A program made the position numbers and the translations under genes. Under the pieces are notes generated by a model. The model searched no databases and was not told where the DNA came from. It worked only from the letters and a program-made list of their open reading frames with translations. From Microlunatus sp. Gsoil 973 (GTDB lineage: Bacteria > Actinomycetota > Actinomycetes > Propionibacteriales > Propionibacteriaceae), in assembly GCF_009707365.1 (NCBI RefSeq), contig NZ_CP046122.1:2294001-2358000 (forward strand): a stretch of 64,000 nucleotides of DNA, in the 5' to 3' direction. Below are positions 1-9,621 of this stretch, piece by piece; the first letter of the stretch is position 1, and every line of letters starts with the position of its first letter.

Positions 1-2616
1 GGCGTCGCGGGTCACCCAGGCCACCGGACCGGAGTCGTCGGCCAGGGTGACGAAGGAGCGTACCGCCCGCATGTGTTGCGGCGCACCGGGCACATGATCA
101 AGGCCGGTGCCGGTCACCGTTCCGCTGATCTCGTACCGGATGTCGGGCTCTGTCAGCGCGAACGGGAAGGACAGGTACGCGCTCTCCTTGGTCATCGTGG
201 CCGGCTTGTCGAAGCGGTTGTCGATGATCAGATGGGCGTCGTCGGCGCCGAGCCGCACGGTGGTCCAACCGCGGATCACACCGTCGGCATTCCACTCATA
301 GGTCAGCCGCTGCTCCACACCGTCGTCGACGCAATCGATCAACACCGCCGGCCTGGCAAGCGACCGGCTTCCGAGGAGTTCCAACTGCGGGGACACCGAT
401 GTCTTGTTCGCCTGGTGGTTGTAGCCGCCGGCGGTGGTGTAGGTGTCATAGACGTAGCCGTTGAAGCCGATCAGCGCCTCCGGGTTGACCAGCTCGCGCC
501 CGGTGCCCTTCTCCACCAGCGACCCGATGACCGACCTGACCAGGTCCACCTCGACCCGGAGATGATCATTCTCCAGGACCGCGGGAGTCCCCGGCTCCGG
601 TACCTGCCCGGTGGCGGAGGCGCCGCCCCAGTCGAGATCCTCACCGGTTGATCCGTGGCCGGAGACCGGGTCGTGCTGATCATGGACGTCGACCCGGACC
701 AGGCCGAAGGCGGGAATGTCGTCGATCCGTACGTCGAGGAACCGGCCGGCGTCACGATGGGTCGGGTTGGTCTGCGGGATAACGGCGAATCGCAGATCAT
801 CACCGGTCCGACCGTCGGTGACATCGACCGCCCGCTCGAGTGGGATCCGGCTCTCCCGAAGGAACAGTCGCACTGTCCCGCTCCGACGGGGCACCGCGGT
901 CGGGTTGGTCACCCAGTAGCTCACGGTGGCGCCAGTGCCCGTCGGCAGCACCGTGCCGAGCGCTGAGGCGGCGTGATCGGCCATCACCGATGCCTGATCG
1001 AATCCGTTGATCGCATGGGCGAACTTCCAGATCTCCTGTTGCGAACCGGAATTCATCCCCTCGTCGGAATGGGTCCAGGAGTTGGCCGCACCCCAGGTGT
1101 GCTCGTTGAACAGCGACACGTGGTGGTACACGGCGGAGGCTTCGGCATCGGTTCGTTCGGCGGTGGCCGAGCCGGAGGCGCACAGTGCGGAGGCGATGCC
1201 GTAGACCGACTGGCTCGAGGTCACCGATGCCTGGGCCTGGCGGATCATCGCCTGCGGACGGGCACCGGAGCCGACGCCCTCGACCCACCAGTCACCCCAG
1301 TCGCCCTCGAAGGTCTGCAGTCGATCACCGAGTCGCTGCTCGGCATCGGTGAAGAAGTCGGTGTTGGTGCTCAACCGCAGGCGTGGATACTCCCACGTCT
1401 GGTTCCACTGCCGTACCGTCTCGGCCAGGATCAGCCTGGGTGGTGCGTTGTCCCCGAAATGACCTTGGACCCGCAGATGCAGCAGGTCGAACGGGTACGG
1501 TTCGCGATCCTCGACGGCCGGTCCGTGCCAGCCGAACATCCCGGGCGGGAACGGGTAGGGGTTGGTCGCCATCGCTGTCAGATATGCCGGCAGCAGGTCA
1601 TCCACCATGGCGTAGGAGGTGTCGAAGCCGAGCACCGGGCCTTCCATGTACGCCAGTCCGTGTGGGCTGTCGGTCATCCACACCAGCACTTCGTTGCCGC
1701 CCGGTGATCGCCAGCGGAACAACCGGGGCAGATGCTGGCCGCCGACCAACTGCGGCACCGATCGTCCGGCCCAGTTGTGCGCCACAGACAGGTATCGGAT
1801 GTCCAACTCGGCCAGGGCGTCCGGCAGGCCGGCGACCGTGCCTGGGACGTCGGTCTGCATCGCCGATCGGAGCTTGATGCCGTAGGTGCGCTCGACCCGA
1901 GCCGCCAACCGGAGCAGCTCGTGCAGTTCGTCGGTCGAGCAGGTGTCGGTGTGCAGGTTGTACGGCATCGCGGTCAGTTCGATGCGTCCTTCCTTGACCC
2001 GGTCGATGAACTGCCTGACCCGGTGCTCCGGGCGGGCGGCGGCCCACTGCTCGAAGGACCACAGCGATTCGACCGCCCACCGGAACTGCGCGTCGTCCGG
2101 CCAGCCGTCGGTGCTGCTGGTCAGGTCGAGACAGGAATCGAGGAAGGAAACATGCTCACCAAGGACGACGCCCTGCGGGTCGGTGTAGCCGATGTCGAGA
2201 TGTGAGTGGTGCACCAGATGGATGGTCCACTCCCGTGGCGGCTGCAGAACGAACTCCAGGACCGCGGATTCGGTGCCATCGGTGACCGTCAACCGCACGG
2301 GTTCGGCGGACCCGCGGACCGGGGTGAACAGTCGGACGGAGCCGTCCGGTCCGGCCTCGACGTGAACCGGCAGCTCACCGTCGCCGTTGCGCAGCGTGAA
2401 GGACCAGTGATCATGATCACCGGTGGCCCGCCCGTCGGTGATCATCCGCAGCGTCCGTTCCCGTCCGCCCGGCCCGCGCCGGACGAGGTGTTCGGGTATC
2501 ACCTGGACAGTACGGCTGCCGAGCTGTCCGGAGGCGGCGACGGCGAGGCCGATCGTCCCCGCCCGCGCCCTCTCGGTCGACCACGGATAGTCCTTGATCA
2601 ACGCCTTGGTGGTCAT
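1..2616 (-). CDS. Glycoside hydrolase family 38-like protein, C-terminus beyond the window
   Basis: Probably a retaining alpha-mannosidase-type glycosidase that cleaves imported or external mannosides. The frame is open from the ATG at 2616 to base 1 (872 codons), so the C-terminus is missing. Seen: the family motif HHSHLDIGYTD at residues 136-146, with His139 and Asp141 as probable zinc ligands, and MQTDVPG at 253-259, where Asp256 fits the catalytic nucleophile. A beta-sandwich-like C-terminal part follows. It lies 46 bp downstream of two sugar permease genes on the same strand, so it is probably the last visible gene of that operon. It may belong to the GH38-related proteins annotated with DUF5054; exact substrate unknown. 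Confidence 0.8.
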   Translation of the reverse strand, partial: MTTKALIKDYPWSTERARAGTIGLAVAASGQLGSRTVQVIPEHLVRRGPGGRERTLRMITDGRATGDHDHWSFTLRNGDGELPVHVEAGPDGSVRLFTPVRGSAEPVRLTVTDGTESAVLEFVLQPPREWTIHLVHHSHLDIGYTDPQGVVLGEHVSFLDSCLDLTSSTDGWPDDAQFRWAVESLWSFEQWAAARPEHRVRQFIDRVKEGRIELTAMPYNLHTDTCSTDELHELLRLAARVERTYGIKLRSAMQTDVPGTVAGLPDALAELDIRYLSVAHNWAGRSVPQLVGGQHLPRLFRWRSPGGNEVLVWMTDSPHGLAYMEGPVLGFDTSYAMVDDLLPAYLTAMATNPYPFPPGMFGWHGPAVEDREPYPFDLLHLRVQGHFGDNAPPRLILAETVRQWNQTWEYPRLRLSTNTDFFTDAEQRLGDRLQTFEGDWGDWWVEGVGSGARPQAMIRQAQASVTSSQSVYGIASALCASGSATAERTDAEASAVYHHVSLFNEHTWGAANSWTHSDEGMNSGSQQEIWKFAHAINGFDQASVMADHAASALGTVLPTGTGATVSYWVTNPTAVPRRSGTVRLFLRESRIPLERAVDVTDGRTGDDLRFAVIPQTNPTHRDAGRFLDVRIDDIPAFGLVRVDVHDQHDPVSGHGSTGEDLDWGGASATGQVPEPGTPAVLENDHLRVEVDLVRSVIGSLVEKGTGRELVNPEALIGFNGYVYDTYTTAGGYNHQANKTSVSPQLELLGSRSLARPAVLIDCVDDGVEQRLTYEWNADGVIRGWTTVRLGADDAHLIIDNRFDKPATMTKESAYLSFPFALTEPDIRYEISGTVTGTGLDHVPGAPQHMRAVRSFVTLADDSGPVAWVTRDA

Positions 2617-2662
2617 CGATGCCTTTCGACTTCTGGATTGTTCGGTTGGGTGGGACGTCGCC

Positions 2663-3484
2663 TCAGGAGGTGAGCCTGAGGCTGTTGACGAAGAACCGCT
2701 GGGCGGCGAAGAACAGCACGATGGTCGGCAACGACGCGACGATCGCCCCGGCAAGAATCACCGGCGGTCCGACGGTTGAATAGGAGCCGGACAGGTCGGC
2801 CAGGGTGGCCATCACCGGCCGGACGTTCGGGCTGATCGACAGTGTGATGCCGAAGAGCAGGTCGTTCCAGATCCAGGTGAACTGGAAGATGAAGGCCGCG
2901 ACCAGCGCACCGCGGGCCAGCGGAAGGTGCACCCGGACCAGCATCGCGGGCCAGCTCGCCCCGTCGACCCGCGCTGCTTCGGCCACCTCGCGAGGAACGG
3001 TGAGCAGGAAGTTGCGGGTGACGAAGAAGGCGAACGGCACGGCCAGGGCTGCGTAGACCAGGATCATCCCGTACTGGGTGTCGTACAACGACAAGGTCGC
3101 GTAGCCGTTGAAGAGCGGGGCCAGGAACGTCTGCAGTGGCAACACGGTGCCGATGAAGATCAACCAGAACCACAGTGCCGGGCGTTTCACCGCAACGATG
3201 CTCACCGCGAAGGCGCCGAGGGCCGCCGCCAGTACGGCGATCAACCCGCCCACCGCGGCGTAGAGCAGCGAGTTGATCATGCCCCGCCCGACGTGCGCAC
3301 CGCTGAACGCCGTGGCGATGTTGCCGACGATGTCCCAGCCGGCGATCCACCATCGCGGGGATCCGGTGTAGTCCTTGGCCGGGGTGAAGGCGTTGACAAT
3401 GATGAGGTAGGTGGGCACCAGCCAGATCAACGAGATGGCGGCGACACCGACGTTCAGGGCGATCCGGGAAACCTTCATGATCAT
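2663..3484 (-). CDS. Carbohydrate ABC transporter permease, MalG type
   Basis: Inner-membrane permease of a CUT1 sugar importer, 273 aa, the usual length. Several hydrophobic segments are visible, the first at about residues 9-30, and the EAA loop that docks on the ATPase is present (EAARVDGA at 169-176). I chose the ATG at 3484 because it overlaps the stop of the upstream permease (ATGA), a sign of translational coupling; in-frame sequence further upstream lies inside that gene. No ATP-binding subunit is encoded nearby, so the importer probably uses a shared MsiK-like ATPase encoded elsewhere. Confidence 0.9.
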   Translation of the reverse strand: MIMKVSRIALNVGVAAISLIWLVPTYLIIVNAFTPAKDYTGSPRWWIAGWDIVGNIATAFSGAHVGRGMINSLLYAAVGGLIAVLAAALGAFAVSIVAVKRPALWFWLIFIGTVLPLQTFLAPLFNGYATLSLYDTQYGMILVYAALAVPFAFFVTRNFLLTVPREVAEAARVDGASWPAMLVRVHLPLARGALVAAFIFQFTWIWNDLLFGITLSISPNVRPVMATLADLSGSYSTVGPPVILAGAIVASLPTIVLFFAAQRFFVNSLRLTS

Positions 3485-4416
3485 CGCCTTCCGGCGCCGC
3501 CCACCTGGCGGCGGAGATAGAGCCAGGATGCTGCGACGACGATCACGGTCAGCACGACCGAGACCGCGGCGCCGTAGCCGTAACGGTTGAGGGTGAAGGT
3601 TTCGCGGTACATGGTCAGCGCCAGCGTTTCCGACTCGGTGCCCGGACCGCCCGCGGTGAGCAACCAGACGATGTCGAAGGTCTTCAGGCTGTTGACGATG
3701 GAGATTCCGATCACCACAACCGCCATCGGGCGCAACTGGGGAACAATGACGTGCCAGAACATCGACGGTCCACCGGCACCGTCCAACCGCCCGGCCTCGA
3801 TCGTCTCCGCAGGGATGGCCTGCAATCCGATGAGGAAGAGGATCAGCGCCGCCCCGGTGCCCTGCCACGCTGTGACGATGATCATCGTCACTGTGTTCAG
3901 CGGCCACTGCAGCAGCCACTGCTGTTGCCAGGACTGAAGGCCGACCGCAACGAGGATCTGGTTGACAGCGCCGTCACTCTGCAGCATGAACGTCCACATC
4001 AGCGCTGTCGCGGAGCCGCTCAGGGCGTACGGGACCGTCACCGCCCAACGGGCGACGATCCCCCACCGGACGCTGTTGAAGAGCACGGCGAAGACCAGTC
4101 CCAGCAGCACCGGCAACAGCAGGGTGCCGGCGACCCACATCAGGGTGTTCAGGATCGCGTGCCCGAAACCGGAGTCGGTGACCAATGCGGCGTAGTTCGC
4201 CAGGCCGACGAACTCACGATGCAGGCCGTCGTCGGAGAACAGGCTGTCCACTGCGGTGATCGCGAACGGGATGATCATGAACGCGGTCACCAGTGCCACC
4301 GGGACCAGCAGGAAGCCGAACGCTGCTGATGGGCTCGAGCCCGGTCGCGGACCCGGTGTCGGCGCGGCCTTTTCTCCCCGGCTGACCGGGGGTCTGCGGG
4401 TGGTGACCGTGGTCAT
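3481..4416 (-). CDS. Carbohydrate ABC transporter permease, MalF/UgpA type
   Basis: First permease of the same sugar importer, 311 aa. The N-terminal 30 residues are polar and proline-rich, followed by about six membrane segments; the EAA loop is present (EAGRLDGAGG) in the C-terminal half. The ATG at 4416 overlaps the stop of the binding-protein gene and its own stop overlaps the next permease, so the order binding protein, MalF-type, MalG-type, glycosidase reads as one operon. Substrate specificity cannot be read from the permease; the mannosidase-like and isomerase-like neighbours suggest mannosides. Confidence 0.9.
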   Translation of the reverse strand: MTTVTTRRPPVSRGEKAAPTPGPRPGSSPSAAFGFLLVPVALVTAFMIIPFAITAVDSLFSDDGLHREFVGLANYAALVTDSGFGHAILNTLMWVAGTLLLPVLLGLVFAVLFNSVRWGIVARWAVTVPYALSGSATALMWTFMLQSDGAVNQILVAVGLQSWQQQWLLQWPLNTVTMIIVTAWQGTGAALILFLIGLQAIPAETIEAGRLDGAGGPSMFWHVIVPQLRPMAVVVIGISIVNSLKTFDIVWLLTAGGPGTESETLALTMYRETFTLNRYGYGAAVSVVLTVIVVAASWLYLRRQVGGAGRR

Positions 4417-5693
4417 AGTCGCCACGCCCTCCACTCGATCTCGGCCCGCTTCTGCAGCCTCTCCAGGGTCGGCCGAACGTTGCCGGGCGTCGGGTTGGTC
4501 ATGAACGCGCTCAGGTCCTGCACGTTTCCCTCCACGAGCACGGGAGGCGACGCCTCCCAGTAGCGGATGGCTTGCGATGGTTTCTGCTCGGCGACGGCGG
4601 CGCCGATCTGGCGGGGCGCCGCGACCTTGGGGAGCACCTGCGGATTGGCCGACAGGTCCTGCAGGAAACCGACCCAGGCGGTCTGGACGTCGGGATCGAG
4701 CCAGACGTCCTCGATCTTCTGCGCCGCATCCTTCTTGTGCGCCTGCGCCGAGACCGACAGCGGCGAACTCTCCACGATCACCGACGGCGAGCCACCGGGC
4801 ATCGAGGGCAGCAGGAACTCGCCGAAATCGTCGTCGGTGAGTCCGGCCGCGGTGTACGACCCGGTGTTCCAGGTGCCGTAGAGATGCATGCCGACCGACC
4901 CAGCGTTGAAGAGTCCAGGCACGGTCGAGGTATCGATATCGGGTGCGGAGAAGAATCCGCGCTGGTAGAGCTCCACCCAAAGGTTCATCGCGTCGACGGC
5001 CGGTTGATCAAGGTAGGAGGCGTGGCCCTGGGTGAGGTCGAGGTAGAACCGGTGATCGGTGCCGTTGACCACCTGACCGAACCAGATGCACGACTCCCAG
5101 CTGGTCGCTCCGCCGGAGGCGATCGGGGTGATCCCAGCCCGCTTCAGCCGCCGGCAGACGTCCAGGAACTCCTCCCAGGTGGCGGGCACATCGGCATCGA
5201 TCCTGGCGAACGCCTTCCTGGAGTAGAAGACGACGTAGTAGGTCTTGTACAACGGCATCCCGTACTGCCTGCCGTCGTAGGTGAACGTCTCCTTGAGCTC
5301 GGGGTCGTCGATCCAGCCCCGTTGCTCGGCGAGATTCCAAGCCTGGGTGACATCGGCGAGCATCCCGCTGCGAGCCACGTCGGTCAGCCGATACCCGTTC
5401 CACCACTTGATCAGATCGGCCGAGGTGTCGGTGCGCGATGACATCCTGACGATCTGCTGGAAGTTGCTGGTGTTGCTCACCGCTCGGGGCTGCAGGACGT
5501 AACCGCACTTGGCGTCCAGCACCGTGCTGGCCGCATCGAAGCCCGGCCCCCACGTCGCGTTGGTGTTGACGAAGGTGACGACGTTGCCCGGCGCCGGCCG
5601 GGTCAGTGATCCGGCGCAGCCCGTCATCAGGCCACCGGCCCCGGCCACCAGACCGAGGAATCCGCGCCGGCTCCAGCGGGTGCTGCTCTGCAT
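4413..5693 (-). CDS. Extracellular sugar-binding lipoprotein of an ABC transporter
   Basis: Captures the sugar outside the membrane and delivers it to the two permeases downstream. 426 aa, normal for family-1 solute-binding proteins. The N-terminus has a twin-arginine-like SRRGFLG followed by a hydrophobic stretch and a lipobox LMTGC with the lipidated Cys at 26, so it is predicted to be a lipoprotein, perhaps Tat-exported. The start at 5693 is preceded by a strong AAAGGAGG ribosome-binding site; a longer in-frame extension exists but lacks one. The gene diverges from the isomerase-like gene at 5818, with two operator-like palindromes between them. Confidence 0.88.
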   Translation of the reverse strand: MQSSTRWSRRGFLGLVAGAGGLMTGCAGSLTRPAPGNVVTFVNTNATWGPGFDAASTVLDAKCGYVLQPRAVSNTSNFQQIVRMSSRTDTSADLIKWWNGYRLTDVARSGMLADVTQAWNLAEQRGWIDDPELKETFTYDGRQYGMPLYKTYYVVFYSRKAFARIDADVPATWEEFLDVCRRLKRAGITPIASGGATSWESCIWFGQVVNGTDHRFYLDLTQGHASYLDQPAVDAMNLWVELYQRGFFSAPDIDTSTVPGLFNAGSVGMHLYGTWNTGSYTAAGLTDDDFGEFLLPSMPGGSPSVIVESSPLSVSAQAHKKDAAQKIEDVWLDPDVQTAWVGFLQDLSANPQVLPKVAAPRQIGAAVAEQKPSQAIRYWEASPPVLVEGNVQDLSAFMTNPTPGNVRPTLERLQKRAEIEWRAWRL

Positions 5694-5727
5694 GGGGCCT
5701 CCTTTGGTCTCCACTGCAGGCAGTGAC

Positions 5728-5739
5728 GTTACCGATACC
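5728..5739. promoter_or_regulatory. Candidate LacI-family operator A
   Basis: GTTACCGATACC, an imperfect palindrome centred on a CG step, as is typical of LacI-family operators. Its reverse strand reads GGTATCGGTAAC, closely matching operator B. It lies 35 bp upstream of the binding-protein start. The likely ligand is the LacI regulator encoded at 7533. Inferred from symmetry and position only. Confidence 0.5.
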
Positions 5740-5783
5740 GTCCACGTGAAGGCAATACCCGGCGAAGATGGCATTAAGGGATT

Positions 5784-5795
5784 GGTATCGATATC
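5784..5795. promoter_or_regulatory. Candidate LacI-family operator B
   Basis: GGTATCGATATC, a near-perfect palindrome centred on CG, 22 bp upstream of the isomerase-like gene start. Centre-to-centre distance to operator A is 56 bp, a little over five helical turns, which would allow a looped complex controlling both divergent transcripts. Confidence 0.5.
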
Positions 5796-5817
5796 GTTTT
5801 CCCAGCAATCACAGCGG

Positions 5818-7536
5818 ATGGAGCAGATCGTGGCCCAGTACGTACGCCGGCCGTGTTACCCGCCGGCCGGATCGCAGCCGGTCCACCGAGGGTGGCCCTC
5901 GGCCGCCTCGACCATCGACCCGGACATCCGGCGGATCGCGGTCGACGGCCCCGCCATGCCGCACTGGGAGGCCGTGGCCCGGGCGATGACGCAGGCGGTC
6001 GAACAGGCCACCGGCCGACCGGTCGCGTTGATCTCCACTGCCACCCTCTCCCGACCGTGGTCGGAGATCCTCGACCTGACCGGGAGTCCGGGACTGGCCG
6101 ATGATCCTGATTTCGCCAGGCTTGCCGGCGGCACCCTGGATGATCTGATCGAGCCCGATCGGCTGATCACACCGGGAACCGGCCAGGATGTGGTGCAACT
6201 CGTGTACGGCCCGGGTGCCGCGCTGACCGATCCGGACGTTCTGTGGTGGCTCGACCGACCCAAGCGCTATGCAGAAGCCGAGGTCACCGCCGGCACCGGC
6301 GTCAACCTCTTCCAGCCGGGCGACCTCCCGCCGAGCACCAGAAGGCTGTTCTACACCGACTGGCCGCTCCTTGATCGACATCGCGACGCCATCAGCGGGC
6401 GCGTCGACCTGTGGGGTGATCTTCGCGATCTCCAGCAGCCGACCTGGATCACCGGCGACTGCCTGAGGCAGAGCTGCGCCCGGCTCGCCGATCGACCGTT
6501 CCGCACCTTGCCGACCTTCAACTCAACCCCCTGGGGAGGACATTGGGCGGAGCGGAAGCTGGGGATGAACAGCGAGGGGCCGAACACGGCGCTCGGCTAC
6601 GAACTGATCGCACCGGAGAGTGGCGTCCTGCTGGGTGACCATCCGGACCTGAGCGTGGAGATCCCCTTCCAGTTGGTCGTTTCCCGGCATCCGGGCCGGC
6701 TGATGGGCGAGAGCGTCCATGATCGGTTCGGCACATCGTTCCCCATCAGGTTCGACTATCTCGACACCGTCGACGGCGGCAACCTCTCGATCCACACCCA
6801 CCCCCAGCCGGACGTCATGCGCGAGGTCTTCGGCTGGCCGTACACCCAGCACGAGTCGTACTACCTGATGGTCGGCGGCGAGGAGAACCTGGTCTACCTG
6901 GGACTGCAGGGTGACGTCGACCTCGACGAATTCCATCAGGAGGCAGAACGCGCCCATGATCACGGCCGGCGGTTCGACATCACCCGCTACGTGCAGACCT
7001 TCCCGGCGACCGAACACCAACTGTTCCTTGTGCCGGCGGGGACCCCACACGGCAGCGGCGCCGGGAACGTCGTCCTCGAGGTGTCCGCCACGCCGTACCT
7101 GTATTCGCTGCGCTTCTTCGACTGGTTGCGTACCGACGGTCAGGGCCGGCAGCGCCCGGTGCACGTCGAGCACGCCTTCCGCAATCTCGATCCGCGCAGG
7201 CAGGGTCGGGCTGTCCGCGACGAGCTGGTGCAGGCGCCGCGCCGGATCGGAGAAGGACAGGGCTGGCACGAGGAATTGCTCGGCAGCCTGCCCGAGATGT
7301 TCTTCGAGGTACGCCGGCTGGTCATCGATCCGGCCGAAGCCGCCGACCAGGCCGACGACGGCAGATTCCATGTCCTCACCCTGGTCGAGGGTGACTCCTG
7401 CCGCGTGGAGACGGCACGCGGCGATCATGAGCTGAACTACGCCGAGACGATTGCGGTCCCGGCCGGGCTCGGCAGCTATAGAGTCCGATCCACCTCCACG
7501 ACACGCGTGCGATTGGTGAAGGCAAGGGTGACATGA
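5818..7536 (+). CDS. Class I mannose-6-phosphate isomerase-like protein, long form
   Basis: Probable sugar-phosphate isomerase of the cupin type, 572 aa, clearly longer than a standard ManA (about 350-400 aa, compare the 347-aa protein at 43466). The cupin metal-site motif HTHP is at residues 326-329, with QHESYYLM soon after and a later PAGTPHGSG. The N-terminal 150 residues contain IAVDGPAMPHWEAVARAM, which looks like a nucleoside-kinase fold whose P-loop has lost its GKT; that reading is inference. The start ATG at 5818 has only a weak ribosome-binding site; the frame is open further upstream but through the promoter region. Its stop overlaps the LacI gene (ATGA). Confidence 0.72.
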   Translation: MEQIVAQYVRRPCYPPAGSQPVHRGWPSAASTIDPDIRRIAVDGPAMPHWEAVARAMTQAVEQATGRPVALISTATLSRPWSEILDLTGSPGLADDPDFARLAGGTLDDLIEPDRLITPGTGQDVVQLVYGPGAALTDPDVLWWLDRPKRYAEAEVTAGTGVNLFQPGDLPPSTRRLFYTDWPLLDRHRDAISGRVDLWGDLRDLQQPTWITGDCLRQSCARLADRPFRTLPTFNSTPWGGHWAERKLGMNSEGPNTALGYELIAPESGVLLGDHPDLSVEIPFQLVVSRHPGRLMGESVHDRFGTSFPIRFDYLDTVDGGNLSIHTHPQPDVMREVFGWPYTQHESYYLMVGGEENLVYLGLQGDVDLDEFHQEAERAHDHGRRFDITRYVQTFPATEHQLFLVPAGTPHGSGAGNVVLEVSATPYLYSLRFFDWLRTDGQGRQRPVHVEHAFRNLDPRRQGRAVRDELVQAPRRIGEGQGWHEELLGSLPEMFFEVRRLVIDPAEAADQADDGRFHVLTLVEGDSCRVETARGDHELNYAETIAVPAGLGSYRVRSTSTTRVRLVKARVT

Positions 7537-8651
7537 TCGAATCCGAGGAATCCGGCCACGAAGAGAGTCACCGGGAGACGAGTTACCGGGAGGGGCATGG
7601 GCAGATTGCCCGCCCGCGGCCGACGATGCGCGACATCGCTCTGCAGGCCGGTGTCTCGCCGATGAGCGTCTCCCGTGCGCTGCGCGGTGGTCCCGGTGTC
7701 TCCGAAGCCACCAGGGCACAGGTGCTGGCAACGGTGAAGGCGTTCGGTTACCAGCCGAACGAGTTCGCCCGGCAGCTGCGCACCGGCGGCCCGACCCACG
7801 TCATCGCCCTGGTGGTCGGCCATCTGGCCAATCCGTTCTACGCCGAGTTCTCGGTCGGTGTCGAACGCGTCGCCGCCCGGCACGACACCCGGCTGATGAT
7901 CATGAGCACCAACAATGATCTTGACAACGAGCGGCAGGTGATCAACGACCTGGGCAGCCATCAGGTGGACGGCGTGATCATCGTGCCGGCGACACCCGAT
8001 CACCGGCATCTGGCCGAACTCTGCCGACGGGCCGGCCCGGTCGTCTTCGCCACCACCCCTCCGAACGGTGTCGAGGCCAGCTCGGTGATCGTCGACGACT
8101 TCGGCGGCATGCGGCGGCTGTGCGGGCAGCTGCTCGCAGCCGGCCATCGCAGGATCGGTCTGCTCGGCCTGAACCGGGCGATGTGGACCGGTTCGGAACG
8201 ATTCCGCGGGTACGCCGCCGCCCACGCCGAGGAGTCGGTTCCGATCGACGACCGGCTGATCACCGAACACGCCGGGGACAGCCGGTGGGCGATGGGCGAG
8301 ACCCGACGACTGCTGGGGCTCGCCGATCCCCCGACCGCGGTGATCGCGGCGAACAACCAGATGACGATCGGCGCACTGCGGGCGATCCGGGACGCAGGCA
8401 GCGACATCACCCTTGCCGGGTTCGACGACATCGAGGTGGCCGACCTGTTTCAGCGGCCGCTGACGTTGGTGACCTTCAACGCCGTCCAGCTCGGCGTCCG
8501 CAGCGCCGAAGTCCTCTTCGAACACCGGCCGACGCCGACACCCGGCACCCGGAGCGAGACCGGGGACGGCGCCGAGCCGATCGCCCGGCCGCCGATCCGC
8601 GCCGTTCTTCCGACGACAGTGGTCAACTATGGCGAACCGGCCAAGGCCTGA
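7533..8651 (+). CDS. LacI-family transcriptional regulator
   Basis: 372 aa DNA-binding repressor with an N-terminal LacI helix-turn-helix at about residues 32-51 (TMRDIALQAGVSPMSVSRAL) and a periplasmic-binding-protein-like effector domain (PTHVIALVVGHLANPFYAEF, then AANNQMTIGALRAI near the C-terminus). About 30 extra polar residues precede the helix-turn-helix. It is translationally coupled to the isomerase-like gene and overlaps the ROK kinase gene by 23 bp. It probably controls the divergent sugar operons through the palindromes at 5728 and 5784. Confidence 0.9.
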   Translation: MIESEESGHEESHRETSYREGHGQIARPRPTMRDIALQAGVSPMSVSRALRGGPGVSEATRAQVLATVKAFGYQPNEFARQLRTGGPTHVIALVVGHLANPFYAEFSVGVERVAARHDTRLMIMSTNNDLDNERQVINDLGSHQVDGVIIVPATPDHRHLAELCRRAGPVVFATTPPNGVEASSVIVDDFGGMRRLCGQLLAAGHRRIGLLGLNRAMWTGSERFRGYAAAHAEESVPIDDRLITEHAGDSRWAMGETRRLLGLADPPTAVIAANNQMTIGALRAIRDAGSDITLAGFDDIEVADLFQRPLTLVTFNAVQLGVRSAEVLFEHRPTPTPGTRSETGDGAEPIARPPIRAVLPTTVVNYGEPAKA

Positions 8652-9542
8652 CCAGCAACCGATCCCGGTGATGGACGTCGGCGGATCCCACATCACCGGC
8701 GCCGTCGCAGACCTGCGCGGCGGCCGGCTGGTCCCCGGCACCCGGGTCCGCCGACCGGTCGATCCCGACGGCAGCGGCGCGGCCATCCTGGCTGAGTGGA
8801 TCGCAACCGCCCGGCAGCTCGGTTCCGCGGCGCCGGTCTGGGGGTCGCGATGCCGGGGCCGTTCGACTATGCCCGTGGCATCGGCAGGTTCGCCGACGTG
8901 GGCAAGTTCGCGGCCCTTGCCGGAGTCGACATCGGCGCGGCGCTGTCCGACGGCATCGGCAACGGCGTCCGGATCCGGTTCAGCAACGACGCCGACGCCT
9001 TCGCCGTCGGTGAGTGGTTCGCCTGCGACGAGCCCCGGCCGACCCGGCTGGTGGGGATCACCCTGGGCACCGGCGTCGGCACCGGATTCGTCGCCGACGG
9101 GCAGGCGATCACCGACGGCGAACCCGTTCCGCCGGAAGGCAGCGCCTACCGACTGGAGATCGCCGGCCGACCGCTGGAGGACACTGCTTCGAGTCGGGCG
9201 GTGCTGGCCGCGTACAACCGCGGCCGAAAGGGCAAGATCATGACGGTGAGCGAGCTCACTGCGCTGGGCCGCGCCGGGGATGCTGACGCGCTGGAGGTGT
9301 TCCACCACGCCTGGCGCGCGGCCGCCGGCGCACTGGCGCCGTACATCGTCGCCTTCGGCGCAGAGGTTGTGGTCGTCGGCGGCGCCATCGCACGATCCTG
9401 GGATCTTGTCCGTCCGGCCCTGCTCGACGGACTGCGGGACGCGGCACCCGAGCTGCCGGCTTCGATCGACCTGCGTCGGGCGGCCGATCCCGAGGCGGCG
9501 GCCCTGTTGGGCGCCGCATTCACCGCGTCCGCATCGTGGTGA
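8629..9542 (+). pseudogene. ROK-family sugar kinase, interrupted by a single-base frameshift
   Basis: A ROK (repressor/ORF/kinase) protein split between two frames. The first frame gives the phosphate-binding start VMDVGGSHITGAV; the second gives GVAMPGPFDYARG, the catalytic-loop motif SNDADAFAVGEW with the base Asp, and GITLGTGVGTGF. One extra G in the GG at 8829-8830 would join them as GSAGAGLGVAMPGP and give a 304-aa protein, the normal ROK length. The cysteine zinc motif of many ROK kinases is absent. The start overlaps the LacI gene, suggesting it phosphorylates the sugar imported by this locus. It may be intact if the missing G is a sequencing error. Confidence 0.8.
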
Positions 9543-9621
9543 GCCACGACTCGTCGCGGCGCGGCTCGCATCGCACGGCTGTCGCAGGAGTTGGCGCCCG
9601 GACCGGTTAGGGTCACGTCCC

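Noticed and set aside
2663-3919. A 418-residue version of the MalG-type permease
   Set aside because: The extra N-terminus lies inside the upstream permease gene; the ATGA overlap at 3484 gives the normal 273-aa protein.
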